A DNA stretch of 64,000 nucleotides from Auanema rhodensis (Eukaryota; Nematoda; Chromadorea; Rhabditida; Rhabditidae). Each line of letters begins with the position of its first letter. Positions within the stretch are counted from its first letter, which is position 1. The notes under the pieces were generated by a model. That model was given only the letters and a program-made list of their open reading frames with translations, had not been told where the DNA came from and searched no databases. Shown in pieces: positions 26,614-38,400 of this stretch. The stretch covers positions 11,036,001 through 11,100,000 of the forward strand of contig OZ059899.1 of assembly GCA_964057225.1 (NCBI GenBank). The letters run 5' to 3'. Made by a program: the position numbers and the translations under genes.

Positions 26614-26687
26614 TGCGGCCAGCAGGGGTCGAACCTGCGACCTTGGGCTTATTAGACCCACGCTCTAACCGACTGAGCTATGGCGGC
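26614..26687 (-). tRNA. tRNA-Ile (AAT), C3-C70 mismatch copy
   Basis: Acceptor variant shared with 21839; follows a solo-LTR unit. Confidence 0.87.
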
Positions 26688-27280
26688 TACGAAAGTACGA
26701 AATAACAAAGCGCTGATTATAGGAAACGTGAATGAATGCAGATATTCTCAATTCCGATTCATTAACTAGATCGTGGTCAGCATTTTACAACATTGATAAA
26801 ATAGAAACTGAGAAAAAAACATCAACAAATGACACTATTAACTTGGTTTTTTGAACAGCTTTTTTATATTTCTTTTTTCACTATGAGAGAACTTATATTT
26901 ATTGCTTTTTCAAAATTTTCCATTTTTAACATAATACATCTTGACTATCACACATTGAGAACAACAGTTGGCAATGTTGGTTGTCACGTCATATTTCATG
27001 CAGTTAGATTTTCAGACACATTAATACCTTTGACCATTCTTCTTATGAGTTTTGTAACGATAGATCGTAATAGGAAATGAATTGCTATAATATGAAAAAA
27101 TACAAGACATAGTCAACATTGATTTCCCCAAATAGTATCATGTTTGCTTGTTATTCAATTAGAACACTTATTTTTTGATTGTTTTCTTGAAATATTCTTT
27201 TTTTTTCTTTAACAAAGTTATGACTGAGATCAAAATTTGAACTTACTTTTGAACAATTAAACAGAAATTTAAAAAATATT

Positions 27281-27354
27281 TGCCGCCAGCAGGGGTCGAA
27301 CCTGCGACCTTGGGCTTATTAGACCCACGCTCTAACCGACTGAGCTATGGCGGC
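27281..27354 (-). tRNA. tRNA-Ile (AAT)
   Basis: Consensus sequence; T6 terminator. Confidence 0.95.
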
Positions 27355-27947
27355 TACGAAAGTACGAAATAACAAAGCGCTGATTATAGGAAACGTGAAT
27401 GAATGCAGATATTCTCAATTCCGATTCATTAACTAGATCGTGGTCAGCATTTTACAACATTGATAAAATAGAAACTGAGAAAAATACATCAACAAATGAC
27501 ACTATTAACTTGGTTTTTTGAACAGCTTTTTTATATTTCTTTTTTCACTATGAGAGAACTTATATTTATTGCTTTTTCAAAATTTTCCATTTTTAACATT
27601 ATACATCTTGACTATCACACATTGAGAACAACAGTTGGCAATGTTGGTTGTCACGTCATATTTCATGCAGTTAGATTTTCAGACACATTAATACCTTTGA
27701 CCATTCTTCTTATGAGTTTTGTAACGATAGATCGTAATAGGAAATGAATTGCTATAATATGAAAAAATACAAGACATAGTCAACATTGATTTCCCCAAAT
27801 AGTATCATGTTTGCTTGTTATTCAATTAGAACACTTATTTTTTGATTGTTTTCTTGAAATATTCTTTTTTTTTCTTTAACAAAGTTATGACTGAGATCAA
27901 AATTTGAACTTACTTTTGAACAATTAAACAGAAATTTAAAAAATACT

Positions 27948-28021
27948 TGCCGCCAGCAGGGGTCGAACCTGCGACCTTGGGCTTATTAGACCCACGCTCT
28001 AACCGACTGAGCTATGGCGGC
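27948..28021 (-). tRNA. tRNA-Ile (AAT)
   Basis: Consensus body; one base differs between the gene and its T6 run. Confidence 0.95.
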
Positions 28022-28357
28022 TACGAAAGTACGAAATAACAAAGCGCTGATTATAGGAAACGTGAATGAATGCAGATATTCTCAATTCCGATTCATTAAC
28101 TAGATCGTGGTCAGCATTTTACAACATTGATAAAATAGAAACTGAGAAAAAAACATCAACAAATGACACTATTAACTTGGTTTTTTTAACAGCTTTTTTA
28201 TATTTCTTTTTTCACTATGAGAGAACTTATATTTATTGCTTTTTTAAAATTTTCCATTTTCAACATTATACATCTTGACTATCACACATTGAGAACAAAG
28301 TTGGCAATGTTGGTTGTCACGTCATATTTCATGAAAAACAGAAATTTAAAAAATATT

Positions 28358-28431
28358 TGCCGCCAGCAGGGGTCGAACCTACGACCTTGGGCTTATTAGA
28401 CCCACGCTCTAACCGACTGAGCTATGGCGGC
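28358..28431 (-). tRNA. tRNA-Ile (AAT), U50-G64 wobble copy
   Basis: One T-stem change gives a tolerated U-G pair; solo LTR 71 bp from its 5' end. Confidence 0.9.
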
Positions 28432-28501
28432 TACGAAAGTACGAAATAACAAAGCGCTGATTATAGGAAACGTGAATGAATGCAGATATTCTCAATTCCG
28501 A

Positions 28502-28744
28502 TGTGGCGTTATACCGCAAGTGTATAGTATGGTTGGAAGTAAAACACAAAGCGAATATGTAGAAAAAGGTTTATTGATGAATTAACAAGACAAGCACGGA
28601 ATAGAATCACTGACTGCGAACGTGGAAAAATGTAAGACTGTCCTCCGTTGTTGGGCGGTCTTCTGAAATAAACTGTTACTTATGCCACATGTTAACACAT
28701 ATGTTATGCATATGTGTTTTGATCTAGTTACAAAGGAAGGAGAT

Positions 28745-28796
<52 letters not shown>

Positions 28797-28853
28797 ATAT
28801 ATATAGAGAGAGATAGAGATAACAAAAACAAAACCTACTCGCTTATCGCGACA
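28502..28853 (+). mobile_element. Solo LTR, array copy 3
   Basis: 352 bp; same site and flanks as copy 1, with a long uninterrupted GA tract. Confidence 0.82.
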
Positions 28854-29381
28854 TCCGATTCATTAACTAGATCGTGGTCAGCATTTTACAACATTGATAA
28901 AATAGAAACTGAGAAAAAAACATCAACAAATGACACTATTAACTTGGTTTTTTGAACAGCTTTTTTATATTTCTTTTTTCACTATGAGAGAACTTATATT
29001 AATTGCTTTTTCAAAATTTTCCATTTTTAACATTATACATCTTGACTATCACACATTGAGAACAACAGTTGGCAATGTTGGTTGTCACGTCATATTTCAT
29101 GCAGTTAGATTTTCAGACACATTAATACCTTTGACCATTCTTCTTATGAGTTTTGTAACGATAGATCGTAATAGGAAATGAATTGCTATAATATGAAAAA
29201 ATACAAGACATAGTCAACATTGATTTCCGAAAATAGTATCATGTTTGCTTGTTATTCAATTAGAACACTTATTTTTTGATTGTTTTCTTGAAATATTCTT
29301 TTTTTTTCTTTAACAAAGTTATGACTGAGATCAAAATTTGAACTTACTTTTGAACAATTAAACAGAAATATAAAAAATATT

Positions 29382-29455
29382 TGCGGCCAGCAGGGGTCGA
29401 ACCTGCGACCTTGGGCTTATTAGACCCACGCTCTAACCGACTGAGCTATGGCGGC
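29382..29455 (-). tRNA. tRNA-Ile (AAT), C3-C70 mismatch copy
   Basis: Acceptor variant shared with 21839. Confidence 0.87.
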
Positions 29456-30048
29456 TACGAAAGTACGAAATAACAAAGCGTTGATTATAGGAAACGTGAA
29501 TGAATGCAGATATTCTCAATTCCGATTCATTAACTAGATCGCGGTCAGCATTTTACAACATTGATAAAATAGAAACTGAGAAAAAAACATCAACAAATGA
29601 CACTATTAACTTGGTTTTTTGAACAGCTTTTTTATATTTCTTTTTTCACTATGAGAGAACTTATATTTATTGCTTTTTCAAAATTTTCCATTTTTAACAT
29701 AATACATCTTGACTATCACACATTGAGAACAACAGTTGGCAATGTTGGTTGTCACGTCATATTTCATGCAGTTAGATTTTCAGACACATTAATACCTTTG
29801 ACCATTCTTCTTATGAGTTTTGTAACGATAGATCGTAATAGGAAATGAATTGGTATAATATGAAAAAATACAAGACATAGTCAACATTGATTTCCCCAAA
29901 TAGTATCATGTTTGCTTGTTATTCAATTAGAACACTTATTTTTTGATTGTTTTCTTGAAATATTCTTTTTTTTTCTTTAACAAAGTTATGACTGAGATCA
30001 AAATTTGAACTTACTTTTGAACAATTAAACAGAAATTTAAAAAATATT

Positions 30049-30095
30049 TGCCGCCAGCAGGGGCGAACCTGCGACCTTGGGCTTATTAGACCCAC
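30049..30095 (-). pseudogene. tRNA-Ile 3' half, disrupted by retrotransposon
   Basis: The acceptor 3' strand, T arm and most of the anticodon arm are here; the other part resumes at 40017. One T-loop base is also missing, so this copy may already have been impaired before insertion. Confidence 0.9.
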
Positions 30096-30476
30096 TGTCA
30101 CATCTGCAAGCACATGGTAAACATGTGCGCGCTATTCAAATAGCGGGAGCCTGAACAAGCCCCGCCTACAACATGGGACACACATGGCACTCTTGCTTCT
30201 GGCCTAACCCAGATAGGTTGTCTTATAGTCATGTGAGTCTCATCTCTATATCATCTATATATATACTCTATTTAATACTTTATCATATCTCTTTATATTC
30301 TTTCTTAATGTAATTCTTATATTGTATTTTCTTGTTATCTGATAATGAATCCTTTTCTCTTTGAGTATTTGTCTTAATAAGGAAATCGGAGCGTTCGGGT
30401 CTGCCTACCTAAGGAACAAGGTAGAAGTACATATATCTTCCGACCATGAAAAGACGGGAAGAAACAATATGTAACG
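30096..30476 (+). repeat. 5' LTR of the full-length element
   Basis: TGTCAC...GTAACG, 381 bp, with a TATA-rich stretch near 30246-30268 as a probable promoter core. Confidence 0.93.
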
Positions 30477-30489
30477 TGGAGGTTCCACC
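30477..30489 (+). other. Putative primer-binding site, full-length element
   Basis: TGGAGGTTCCACC adjoins the 5' LTR with no gap, as in the short element. Donor tRNA not recognised. Confidence 0.6.
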
Positions 30490-31500
30490 TTGCTTACTCT
30501 ACTGTTAATTTATTGACAGCAAGTTTACGAGACTTTTGGACTTAATTACCCAACAGTGAGGAGTAACCGAGCCGTGCACCATGATTTCCCCAAAAATTAT
30601 TTTGGCTACCACTTCTCCTCCGCTCAACGAAAACTGGGAGGTGTCTGAGACGTTTGGGGAAACTATCAGACAATAGTTTTGACGAGCGTTACCTTTTTTT
30701 TATGCACGCGCGTGCTATTTTGATTCATTACTTTATGATGTGAATGTCCAGTGTGGCAACAGAGCTCACTTTTTAGCTGAGTTGTTTGGAAGCTGGAGGC
30801 TGTTGGGATAATTTTATTTACGATTTTTTGATTTTGATTCACATCCAAGGGTTCATCAGGGTTCTACTCCTGTTAACTCTTTTCTTATTAGTTCAGAGAT
30901 AATAAGAATATTTAAATTCCTACCCACCCAAGTCCACTCTACGTCTGCCAACGTTTCCTTTTTCCTATATTATTGACAGATTACTGAATTTAAATTCCTA
31001 TATCAATCTTAAATTACCTTCTAAATCTTTTGAAATTAAATTAAAAATTATCTTAATTAAGATTTATTTTGAAATTCTTTCTACAAATCTTAATAAACTT
31101 TATAAAATTGAACTTAATATACGAGATGAGACATTTTTGTTTACTTTAAGCTTACTCACATTCAAATAGTTGGCTCACGCGTACCAGCTGTTCGGCATGT
31201 GTAGTCAATAACAGCTGTTAAAATTCAAAAGTTTTCAAACAGGCTTAAGGCACCATCTGTGATTCCTTATTTGTCTCTAAGCTGACATAAGTGATTATAA
31301 TATTCAAATATCACGACAGACGGTCAATGGTTGTTTACCATAAGCGCTAACATCTGGTGTCGTGACACATGGCTGGAGGCGGAGCTTGAAGCTTCAACGA
31401 TCCTCCTTCATCAGACGCCATTGTCACAAACGTTTTTACTGGAGTCTAGTTGCTTCCAGTACGCGCTCTTATATTCATCTAACTGTATTCACCAGCCACC
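30490..31500 (+). other. Leader of the full-length element
   Basis: Non-coding region close to 15577-16587. The last 170 bp are open in three frames, with no long ATG-started ORF. A short upstream ORF (ATG GCT GGA...) lies near 31369. Confidence 0.65.
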
Positions 31501-32520
31501 CTGTCGGACTCGGACATCAGCGAGGAAAACAAAGATCAGGAACAAGGATCACCAGAGGTACGCCAAGTTTTTGAATTTAATTCTAAAAACTTAAATACTC
31601 CATCCACCTACCTCTCTCCTTTTGAATTTTTGAGAGAAGAAGGTGATTCCTCTTCTTCTTCTCATTCTTCTTCTCTAACAATTAGAACGAGAAGTAAAAG
31701 CAGAAAGGCCATCACTGAGGAAACACCTCGGGCACCTACTACAGTACGAAATAGATCACCAAGTCGGTGGGCCGCTGCTATAACTAAAGCTTTTGAAAGA
31801 AAAATGACTCCTACCTCTCCATCTCCTAATTCTAATGTTGCTCCACCCTCTAGAAATATGGCAACTATTTTAAATTGCCATCTCTGTCCCAGGTATGACG
31901 GCTCTCGTAGCTTTCGTTCTTTTGTTGAATCTTTAAATAGATTTTTTAATGTTATGAATCTAAGCTTACCTGAGAGACTATTAATTTTGCCTCTTCTTTT
32001 GGAATCAAATGAAACAGCTCTCTCCTTGTATAATAGTATTCCTAGTGGCATAAGAACTAATGGCCCATGGATTGTTTTGATGGATCAGCTCACTGAGCTT
32101 TTAGCGCCTAAAACAGATAAAAATTTCACCATAGCGCTTATTCATCGAGTACAACAAGGAGATAAATCTGTTCTTGATTTTAGTATGGAATTAGAGAGAA
32201 TGGCAAGCACCATAATGTCACCAATGGATCCCGAGCGGGAACCAATGTTGAAAACGGCATTTTTAAATGGTTTAAAAGAGGAACTGGGTATTGCGGTTTT
32301 AACTAAAAACCCCGCCACTTATGAACAAGCTAAGAAATTAGCTAGGTTTGAAGAAGGCGTTCGGAATAGCTTCATGAAAAGAAATGAAGACACCAGCACC
32401 TTGAAGGAGCTCATAAATGCTTTACAACATAAATTAAGCTTTAGTGAAGAAAGAGAAAGAAGTAGGAATAATAATAATAATAAAAATTATAAAAATAATA
32501 AAAATAATAAAAAAAAATAA
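31501..32520 (+). CDS. gag: Gag polyprotein (capsid part), non-ATG start in this copy
   Basis: Structural protein that would assemble the cytoplasmic particle around the element RNA. The frame opens at CTG 31501, where the short copy has ATG behind the same GCCACC context; 339 codons to the stop at 32518. A Ser-rich and Arg-rich N-terminal stretch precedes a capsid-like alpha-helical region at about residues 120-285 (from MATILNCHL on), and an Asn/Lys low-complexity tail encoded by AAT/AAA repeats ends it. No CCHC knuckle is seen. A splice-donor-like CAGAG|GTACGC lies inside the frame at 31557/31558. The natural C-terminus probably continued in the next frame (32516-32776). Whether CTG works as a start, or the next in-frame ATG (31804) is used, is unknown. 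Confidence 0.75.
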   Translation: MSDSDISEENKDQEQGSPEVRQVFEFNSKNLNTPSTYLSPFEFLREEGDSSSSSHSSSLTIRTRSKSRKAITEETPRAPTTVRNRSPSRWAAAITKAFERKMTPTSPSPNSNVAPPSRNMATILNCHLCPRYDGSRSFRSFVESLNRFFNVMNLSLPERLLILPLLLESNETALSLYNSIPSGIRTNGPWIVLMDQLTELLAPKTDKNFTIALIHRVQQGDKSVLDFSMELERMASTIMSPMDPEREPMLKTAFLNGLKEELGIAVLTKNPATYEQAKKLARFEEGVRNSFMKRNEDTSTLKELINALQHKLSFSEERERSRNNNNNKNYKNNKNNKKK

Positions 32521-32776
32521 TAACTGGACTCAGCACAATAATGGCTCTAATGATTATGAGCGAGAGAGAGAGCGACCTTCTGCCGTACGTTATAAGAATA
32601 ATAACTCGCAGAACGGGAATATGAATAGGCGTCCTAACCCGGGAAACCGCCCATTTGCCAATGGCAGAAATGCCAATAGCTCGTCTTGGAACCCTAGGCC
32701 TAGTTCCCCAAGAAGACAAAGACCATCAGCCAATGGGAATGGTAACTCAAGGGTATACAGCGTAGCGACCCCATTC
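32516..32776 (+). pseudogene. gag: Displaced gag C-terminus (nucleocapsid-like, Asn/Arg-rich)
   Basis: In the +1 frame relative to gag, an open stretch rich in Asn, Arg, Pro and Gly (RRPNPGNRPF, RPSSPRRQRPS) follows the AAT/AAA microsatellite. Its composition fits a basic RNA-binding gag tail without zinc knuckles. The frame change lies in a repeat prone to slippage, so it is either a mutation or a programmed shift. The frame continues without stop into the envelope-like signal peptide. Confidence 0.6.
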
Positions 32777-35439
32777 ATGCCACCGGTCACGTTGTGCCTG
32801 ACTTTATTGGCACTCTCATGCCTTCCCTTTGGGTCGGCAAAATATCAGATTTGCGCTCAATCTGAAGGGGGTATATTAGTAACACCTCCTGTGGTCACAG
32901 GCTGCCATAAGGCAGAAATTGAAAAGGCTCACAGTGTTGAGGTAGAAATATATCTACCAAAGGCTGAGATAGAGTCATGGGAAGCATGGAAATGCTATGT
33001 GAAAAAGTATAAAAGCTGTGTGAGAGATTTCATGTTTTTGAGAGATCGTAACACCACATTCTCTCATATTGAAACAGTAGATAAGAAAGATTGTGTTCGA
33101 GCACATAGAAATCGTATGTGGAATGATAAAATCATGAATGCCCAACAGCATTCAGTTTTTGAAACACCATTAAACGAGCATAATCCAACTCGCTCTTGGT
33201 CCACTGAAGAATGTGTAGAAATTGAACAATTTGTATTGAAGCGAGGGATAATAACTAGATTGAAAGAAGATCACATTGTATCAGACTTATTTATAAATAC
33301 TGATAATTGTAAAGGAAATGAAGGGTTTTGTGCAACTGGTGAAGGTGCAGTTATCTGGCAACCACCTATCCCATCAGTTGTCTGTCACTATCAAAAACTT
33401 GGCCCCTTCTCCGCCATTACCTCAAAAACATCGCTCTTTCAGTGATGATTATCTTTTTGTTAATGCGAAATCCCAACCATATGCGTTTCCATTTCTAAGA
33501 CCTACTTTCATTTTTGGATCTGCATCTATCACTAAGTTTTACGCAAAATATATGAGATATGCAGCTACATCATCTTATGAGAGTTTGCTCCAATTCGCGA
33601 TAGATAATCCACTGTTCATTGACACAATTGTTAGTTTAGGATTGACAAAAGATCACATAACTAACTGGGCAAAGTCTAATAATTTCAAAGATCCCAATCT
33701 TTTGATTTTACAATGTATGGGTATAGAGGAAATTAAACTGGCTACTAGACAGGTGATTAATAGCATGAAATTGGATGATCTTATCACTCAAGTAGCTCGT
33801 CGTATAGAAGTTCCTCGGTTAAAAAGATCGTTGATGAAATCTACAACATCCATAGAAGACTTCTTTCGAGGAATGGCTCACGCAGTAGTATATCAAGCCA
33901 CAATTCTTGATGGTACACAAACAGTTCCATCAATCGAACAGTTGGCCAGAGCCTTATATCCATCTATATTAGCACGCAGTGGAAATATGAATCAATCTGA
34001 AATTATTGCAACTGCTCAAGGCATGTTATTCATGATCCAACAACAATCGGGAAAAGAACAAATATCTCGTGACATGCAAGTCAGTCGACAACAAAAAGCT
34101 GATGCTACTGTTAGAAACAACCAAGAGCAAGATTTAGCAATTATATCCAAGCTGCCTGACTATCACAACCTTTATACAAAGAATAGTACAGCATATTATG
34201 GATTTCCTCCACAGTCCATCGAATACCCACAGGAAAATCCTAAATTCAATAAAACAGAAGTTTTAGAATTCATAAGTTGGGTTAAAACTCAAATCACAAC
34301 TGATAAAAATATGGTACAGCATACTACTGTAACCCCAATAACTGCCACCAAAACTACAATTCGTAGTTTAACAACTCCTACCCCTAATGCGTACGAGAGA
34401 GGTCGAGAGTTGTATGTAGCAGAAGTATATGACAATGTTCTCCACAAATCAGAGCATAAAACTAAAACGATAATAGATAATAAGTTGAATTATGGGTTTG
34501 AGAAAGCGCGTCTCTCCATAATTGACGAATTTCATCAACAGTTTCATACCATCTGTAAATCTCAAATGGAAACTGTAAAAAGCTGGCAAGCTATATTACG
34601 TATACATCCTACAATAGGAGTAAGAGCTATGCTTCAGCGGGATGATATCGTTGCCCGATTTGTTGGAAGAAATGTTTTAAAAATAACAACTTGTCAGGAA
34701 ATAGAACCACATTTCATTTATCGTAATCATTCTTACAATGATAAATGTTATGCAGAGACCCCTGTTTTAACACACGATAAACAATTATTCTTTGCTCCTA
34801 TCGATAGCTACGATTTGAGCACTGAAGGACATGAGATCAATTGTGAACACAAAGAGACAGAGATTTGGTATGAAAATGGAACATGGAGAGATTATAAAGG
34901 TGACACACATAAAGTAGATAGTATTCATTCAGAAAAACATGATCATTATGCTGAATTGAGTAAACTTCGATTCACAGGGCGGAATTTGTTTGAAAATTCG
35001 ACTGAAAAATCCTTAGCCCTATCTATTGGATTAACTTATGGTTATAGTTTATCTACTTCACCTCACCATGATCTTCTCCGCGTAATTTCTCGTTCACGTG
35101 ATTGGCCTCAAATTTCCTCTTTCATCTTGAAAGGAAGTAAACTTATAAGAGATGCCAGGAAAATTGTTTTCTCCAATTGGGATCTGTTCATTGACTTTTG
35201 TATAGGTTCAATTGAACGAACACTCATTACCATCGGTTGTATAACTCTGATATTATGTCTAATGATAGCATTATATTTCACTATAAAATGTTATCTCTCC
35301 CCTACTTCTATGTTAAAAATAAACCATATCATGTTGAGCCCAACAGCTCCACCACTTGAGGGAGATGAGATTCATGAAACAGTTAGTGATGAATTGATGC
35401 GGAGCTATTTTCCCACCATCATAACTTACATTCCTTTAG
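32777..35439 (+). pseudogene. env: Envelope-like transmembrane glycoprotein, frame-broken
   Basis: Predicted class I-topology membrane glycoprotein that could give the particle a lipid envelope and cell-entry ability. ATG 32777 begins a hydrophobic signal peptide ending near FGSA. An ectodomain of over 800 residues follows, with scattered Cys pairs, several N-glycosylation sites (NTT, NST, NHS, NGT) and a basic RLKR site at about 33816 that a furin-like enzyme might cut. A single strong transmembrane segment lies at about 35221-35295, followed by a short tail with PTAPP at 35340-35354. The frame shifts by +1 somewhere in 33318-33445, so this copy is broken. The downstream frame has no stop before pol. 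Family not identified. Its position upstream of pol is unusual. Confidence 0.7.
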
Positions 35440-38400
35440 CCATACCTTTTGTATGTCACACAACAACAAAGAAAAATGGACACTTGTTACCGTTTGTTCA
35501 TATTGACATTGAAGGTAGAGGACTGTTAGCATTATGGGATTCTGGAGCTACTGTCTCATATATTCCGTTCTCCACATTGGCATATATTGGAAGACAATAT
35601 TTTACAAAATATTCTAAATCTGCATCCACTGCAAATGGATCAGAGTTTCGCTTTGTGGGAAAATGCAAGTTAGATGTGGGTATAGCAGGTTACCAAGTGG
35701 AACACGAATTTTTAATATCTGAAGACAATGACTGTCCAGGACAAATGTTACTTGGTACTGATTTTATGCGTACGTTGGAAGAAAGAGAGATATTTACTAC
35801 ATTAAAACTATGTAAAGGAAAGTTGATTGTTGGTAATATGGAAACACCCTTAGTAAAACCTGGTTGTTTTGCATATAAAACCACAACTAAAACAGTAAAT
35901 ATCATAAGTTTGTCCACAGTAACAGTTCCACCACATAGTACCTCCCACATATCTTTGCAAACAGGACCAGAATTAGATTTTGATCAATATGCTCTTTTAA
36001 AATCTAGCACAGGTCCTATCTCAATTCCAGATGCCGCCATAGGACCTTTTCCTATTACTATGGTAGTATCAAACAATTCTTCAAAGCCAATTAAAATTAA
36101 TAAAAATGACCACATTGGTTCAGGACTTATAGCATCTAAAGAAATTATGAACGATTATGTTCCACCTGAAGCTGATTGGGAAGATAAGTTACCAACTTTT
36201 CCTCAGCATCTTTTGGATGATTTGAACTTCAATTCTTGCACTCTGTCTCATAAAATGAAGAAAAATCTGATCACAATCATTAAGGAAAACCAAACGGCAT
36301 TTTTCAACCATGATCATAATATTGGTCTCTTTTGCGGACCAGTTGAACATGCCATTCCTATAAGATCTGATATGGATTTTCCAAAAAGTAGATCTTACAG
36401 AGTACCATTGGGTAAGCAAGAAGAAGTAGAACGGCAAGTGAAAGAAATGTTGTCGCAAGGTATAATCGAAAATTCGACGGCTACTTTCACTAGTCCGGTT
36501 GTTCTTGTGAAAAAGAAAGATAATTCTTTCCGGTTCGTTACTGACTTTAGAGCATTGAATAGTGTTACTAAGAAACAAACATACAGCATCCCACACATTC
36601 CTGATATCATAGACTTAGCGGCTGGAGCTCAGTTCTTTTCGAATTTTGATCTCATTTCTGGTTTCTTCCAAATACCGTTGAAACGCTCAGATAGATACTT
36701 AACTGCTTTTACCACTCCATCAGGTACCTATCAGTATTGCCGAATGCCTATGGGATTGTGTGGAGCGCCACACACTTTTCAATCCGCAGTACGATATTTG
36801 CAATCTCTTGTTAGATGCAAACTGTTTGTATATCTAGATGATTTGCTAATAATTTCGAACTCAGCTGAAGAACATTTAAGAGATATACAAGAAGTGCTGA
36901 AAAAGGTCACTGAACTAGGGTTAAAAATTAAGTTATCTAAATGTTGCTTTGCAGCCACTGAAGTAAAGTTTTTGGGTTTTGTAATAGGTAGAAATGGTGT
37001 TAAACCAGATCCTGCTAAGATAGAGGCTGTTTCCGAATTTCCAAATCCAAGTACAGTTACGGCTGTTAGATCCTTTCTAGGTATGACTAACTATTTTCGA
37101 CGGTTTATTCAAAATTATGCCGAAATAGCGGAGCCATTGTATAAGTTAACACATAAGGATACTCCTTTTGAGTGGAAATCGGAACATGCAGACGCATTTA
37201 AAACTTTAAAAACATTACTGTGTACTGCCCCTGTACTGAAACCTCCTAAAGCAGACCAACCTTTTGTTATAGAAAGTGATGGCAGTATGATCGCTGTGGG
37301 AGCAGTTTTATTGCAATCAGCAGAGAAAAATTCTCCATTACACCCGATTGCGTTCGCTAGTAGAAAGTTGACTCCAGCGGAACGGAAATATCCTCCTATT
37401 GAAGTTGAAGCACTCGGTTTAGTCTTTGCTCTTCAACAATTCCGTACCTATGTATTAGGAGTACCTACCACAGTTATCACAGATCACCGACCATTAACCA
37501 GTTTAATGTCGCGTAAAGATCTCATAGGTAGATTAGCCAAGTATCAACTAATGATACAAGATTTCAACATAAAGATTGAATATCGTCCTGGCAAATTAAA
37601 CAGTGTCTGTGATGCTCTCTCCAGGTATATAGGAAACGAAGCAAATGACAGTCGTCCTACTAAACCAAAGGACAAAGTAAAACCTGTTGATGCTTTTATT
37701 GCTCATATTACAACTATTTCTTCTATTGACCAACTAAATTGTGAAGAAATACGGAAAGTTCAAGCTGGAGTTCCCTGGATTCGCGAAGCACTTTCTCAAA
37801 TTAATAATGATAACTGTCCGGCTAATATATCAGACCGGTATGAAGAACGAGAAGGCATATTACATGCAAAACAAGCGAAAAATTATTTAAAACCATCTAT
37901 TATTTTGCCTCGAAACGACAAAATAACTGATGTTGTCATCAAATTTTTTCACGAAGATTCCAAAATTGGTGCACACCTAGGTATAAATAAAACTACTGAT
38001 GCGATTCGACGACGATTCTTTTGGACTAATATGGTTCCACAAATAACTGAATTTATTAATCGTTGTACAAAATGTGCAAGTAGGAAATCTAACCCACACC
38101 AATCGTATATTCAACCTATGGGAAGATTTGTTATACCCGAAAAGCCATTTGATCGTATTCATGTAGATATACTAGGTCCTTTACCTCGCACTAATGATGG
38201 ACATCGATACATCTTGAGTATTCAAGATGCTTTTAGTAAATGGGGAACAACTTGCCCATTAATAACACAAACGGCTACTGAAATCACAAAAGCGTTTGTA
38301 ATTAGATTTGTTTTCATATATGGACCACCAATGAGTATGATAACCGATAATGGTAGTAGCTTTTTGTCATCTGAATTTCAAGCTATGTGTAAACAATTTG

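Larger units (their letters stand above)
17880..30095. repeat. tRNA-Ile tandem array, block B
   Basis: Continues the unit broken by the short element. It contains 18 full tRNA copies plus one split copy at its end. Units are 667/668 bp, 410 bp (starting at 18014, 19091, 25176 and 27948), or carry a solo LTR (19645, 25730, 28502). A stretch of 410-bp unit plus LTR plus ordinary units recurs about 2772 bp apart (25176 and 27948). A diagnostic T-to-C pair (agcgttgatt with gatcgcggtc) marks alternate units. Confidence 0.96.
31558..35439 (+). other. Candidate retrotransposon intron (GT-AG)
   Basis: Starts GTACGC after CAGAG and ends CCTTTAG before CCATACC. The short element joins exactly these two flanks (16644/16645). 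Splicing would remove most of gag and the whole envelope-like gene and bring the leader next to pol. The joined gag frame does not enter the pol frame: pol would need the leader frame that lacks an ATG. Junction ambiguity is only 2 bases, so a chance deletion is not excluded. Confidence 0.7.

Noticed and set aside
32441-32719. Minus-strand ORFs opposite gag and env (also 31662-32051 and 36189-36596)
   Set aside because: Shadows of real plus-strand coding regions.
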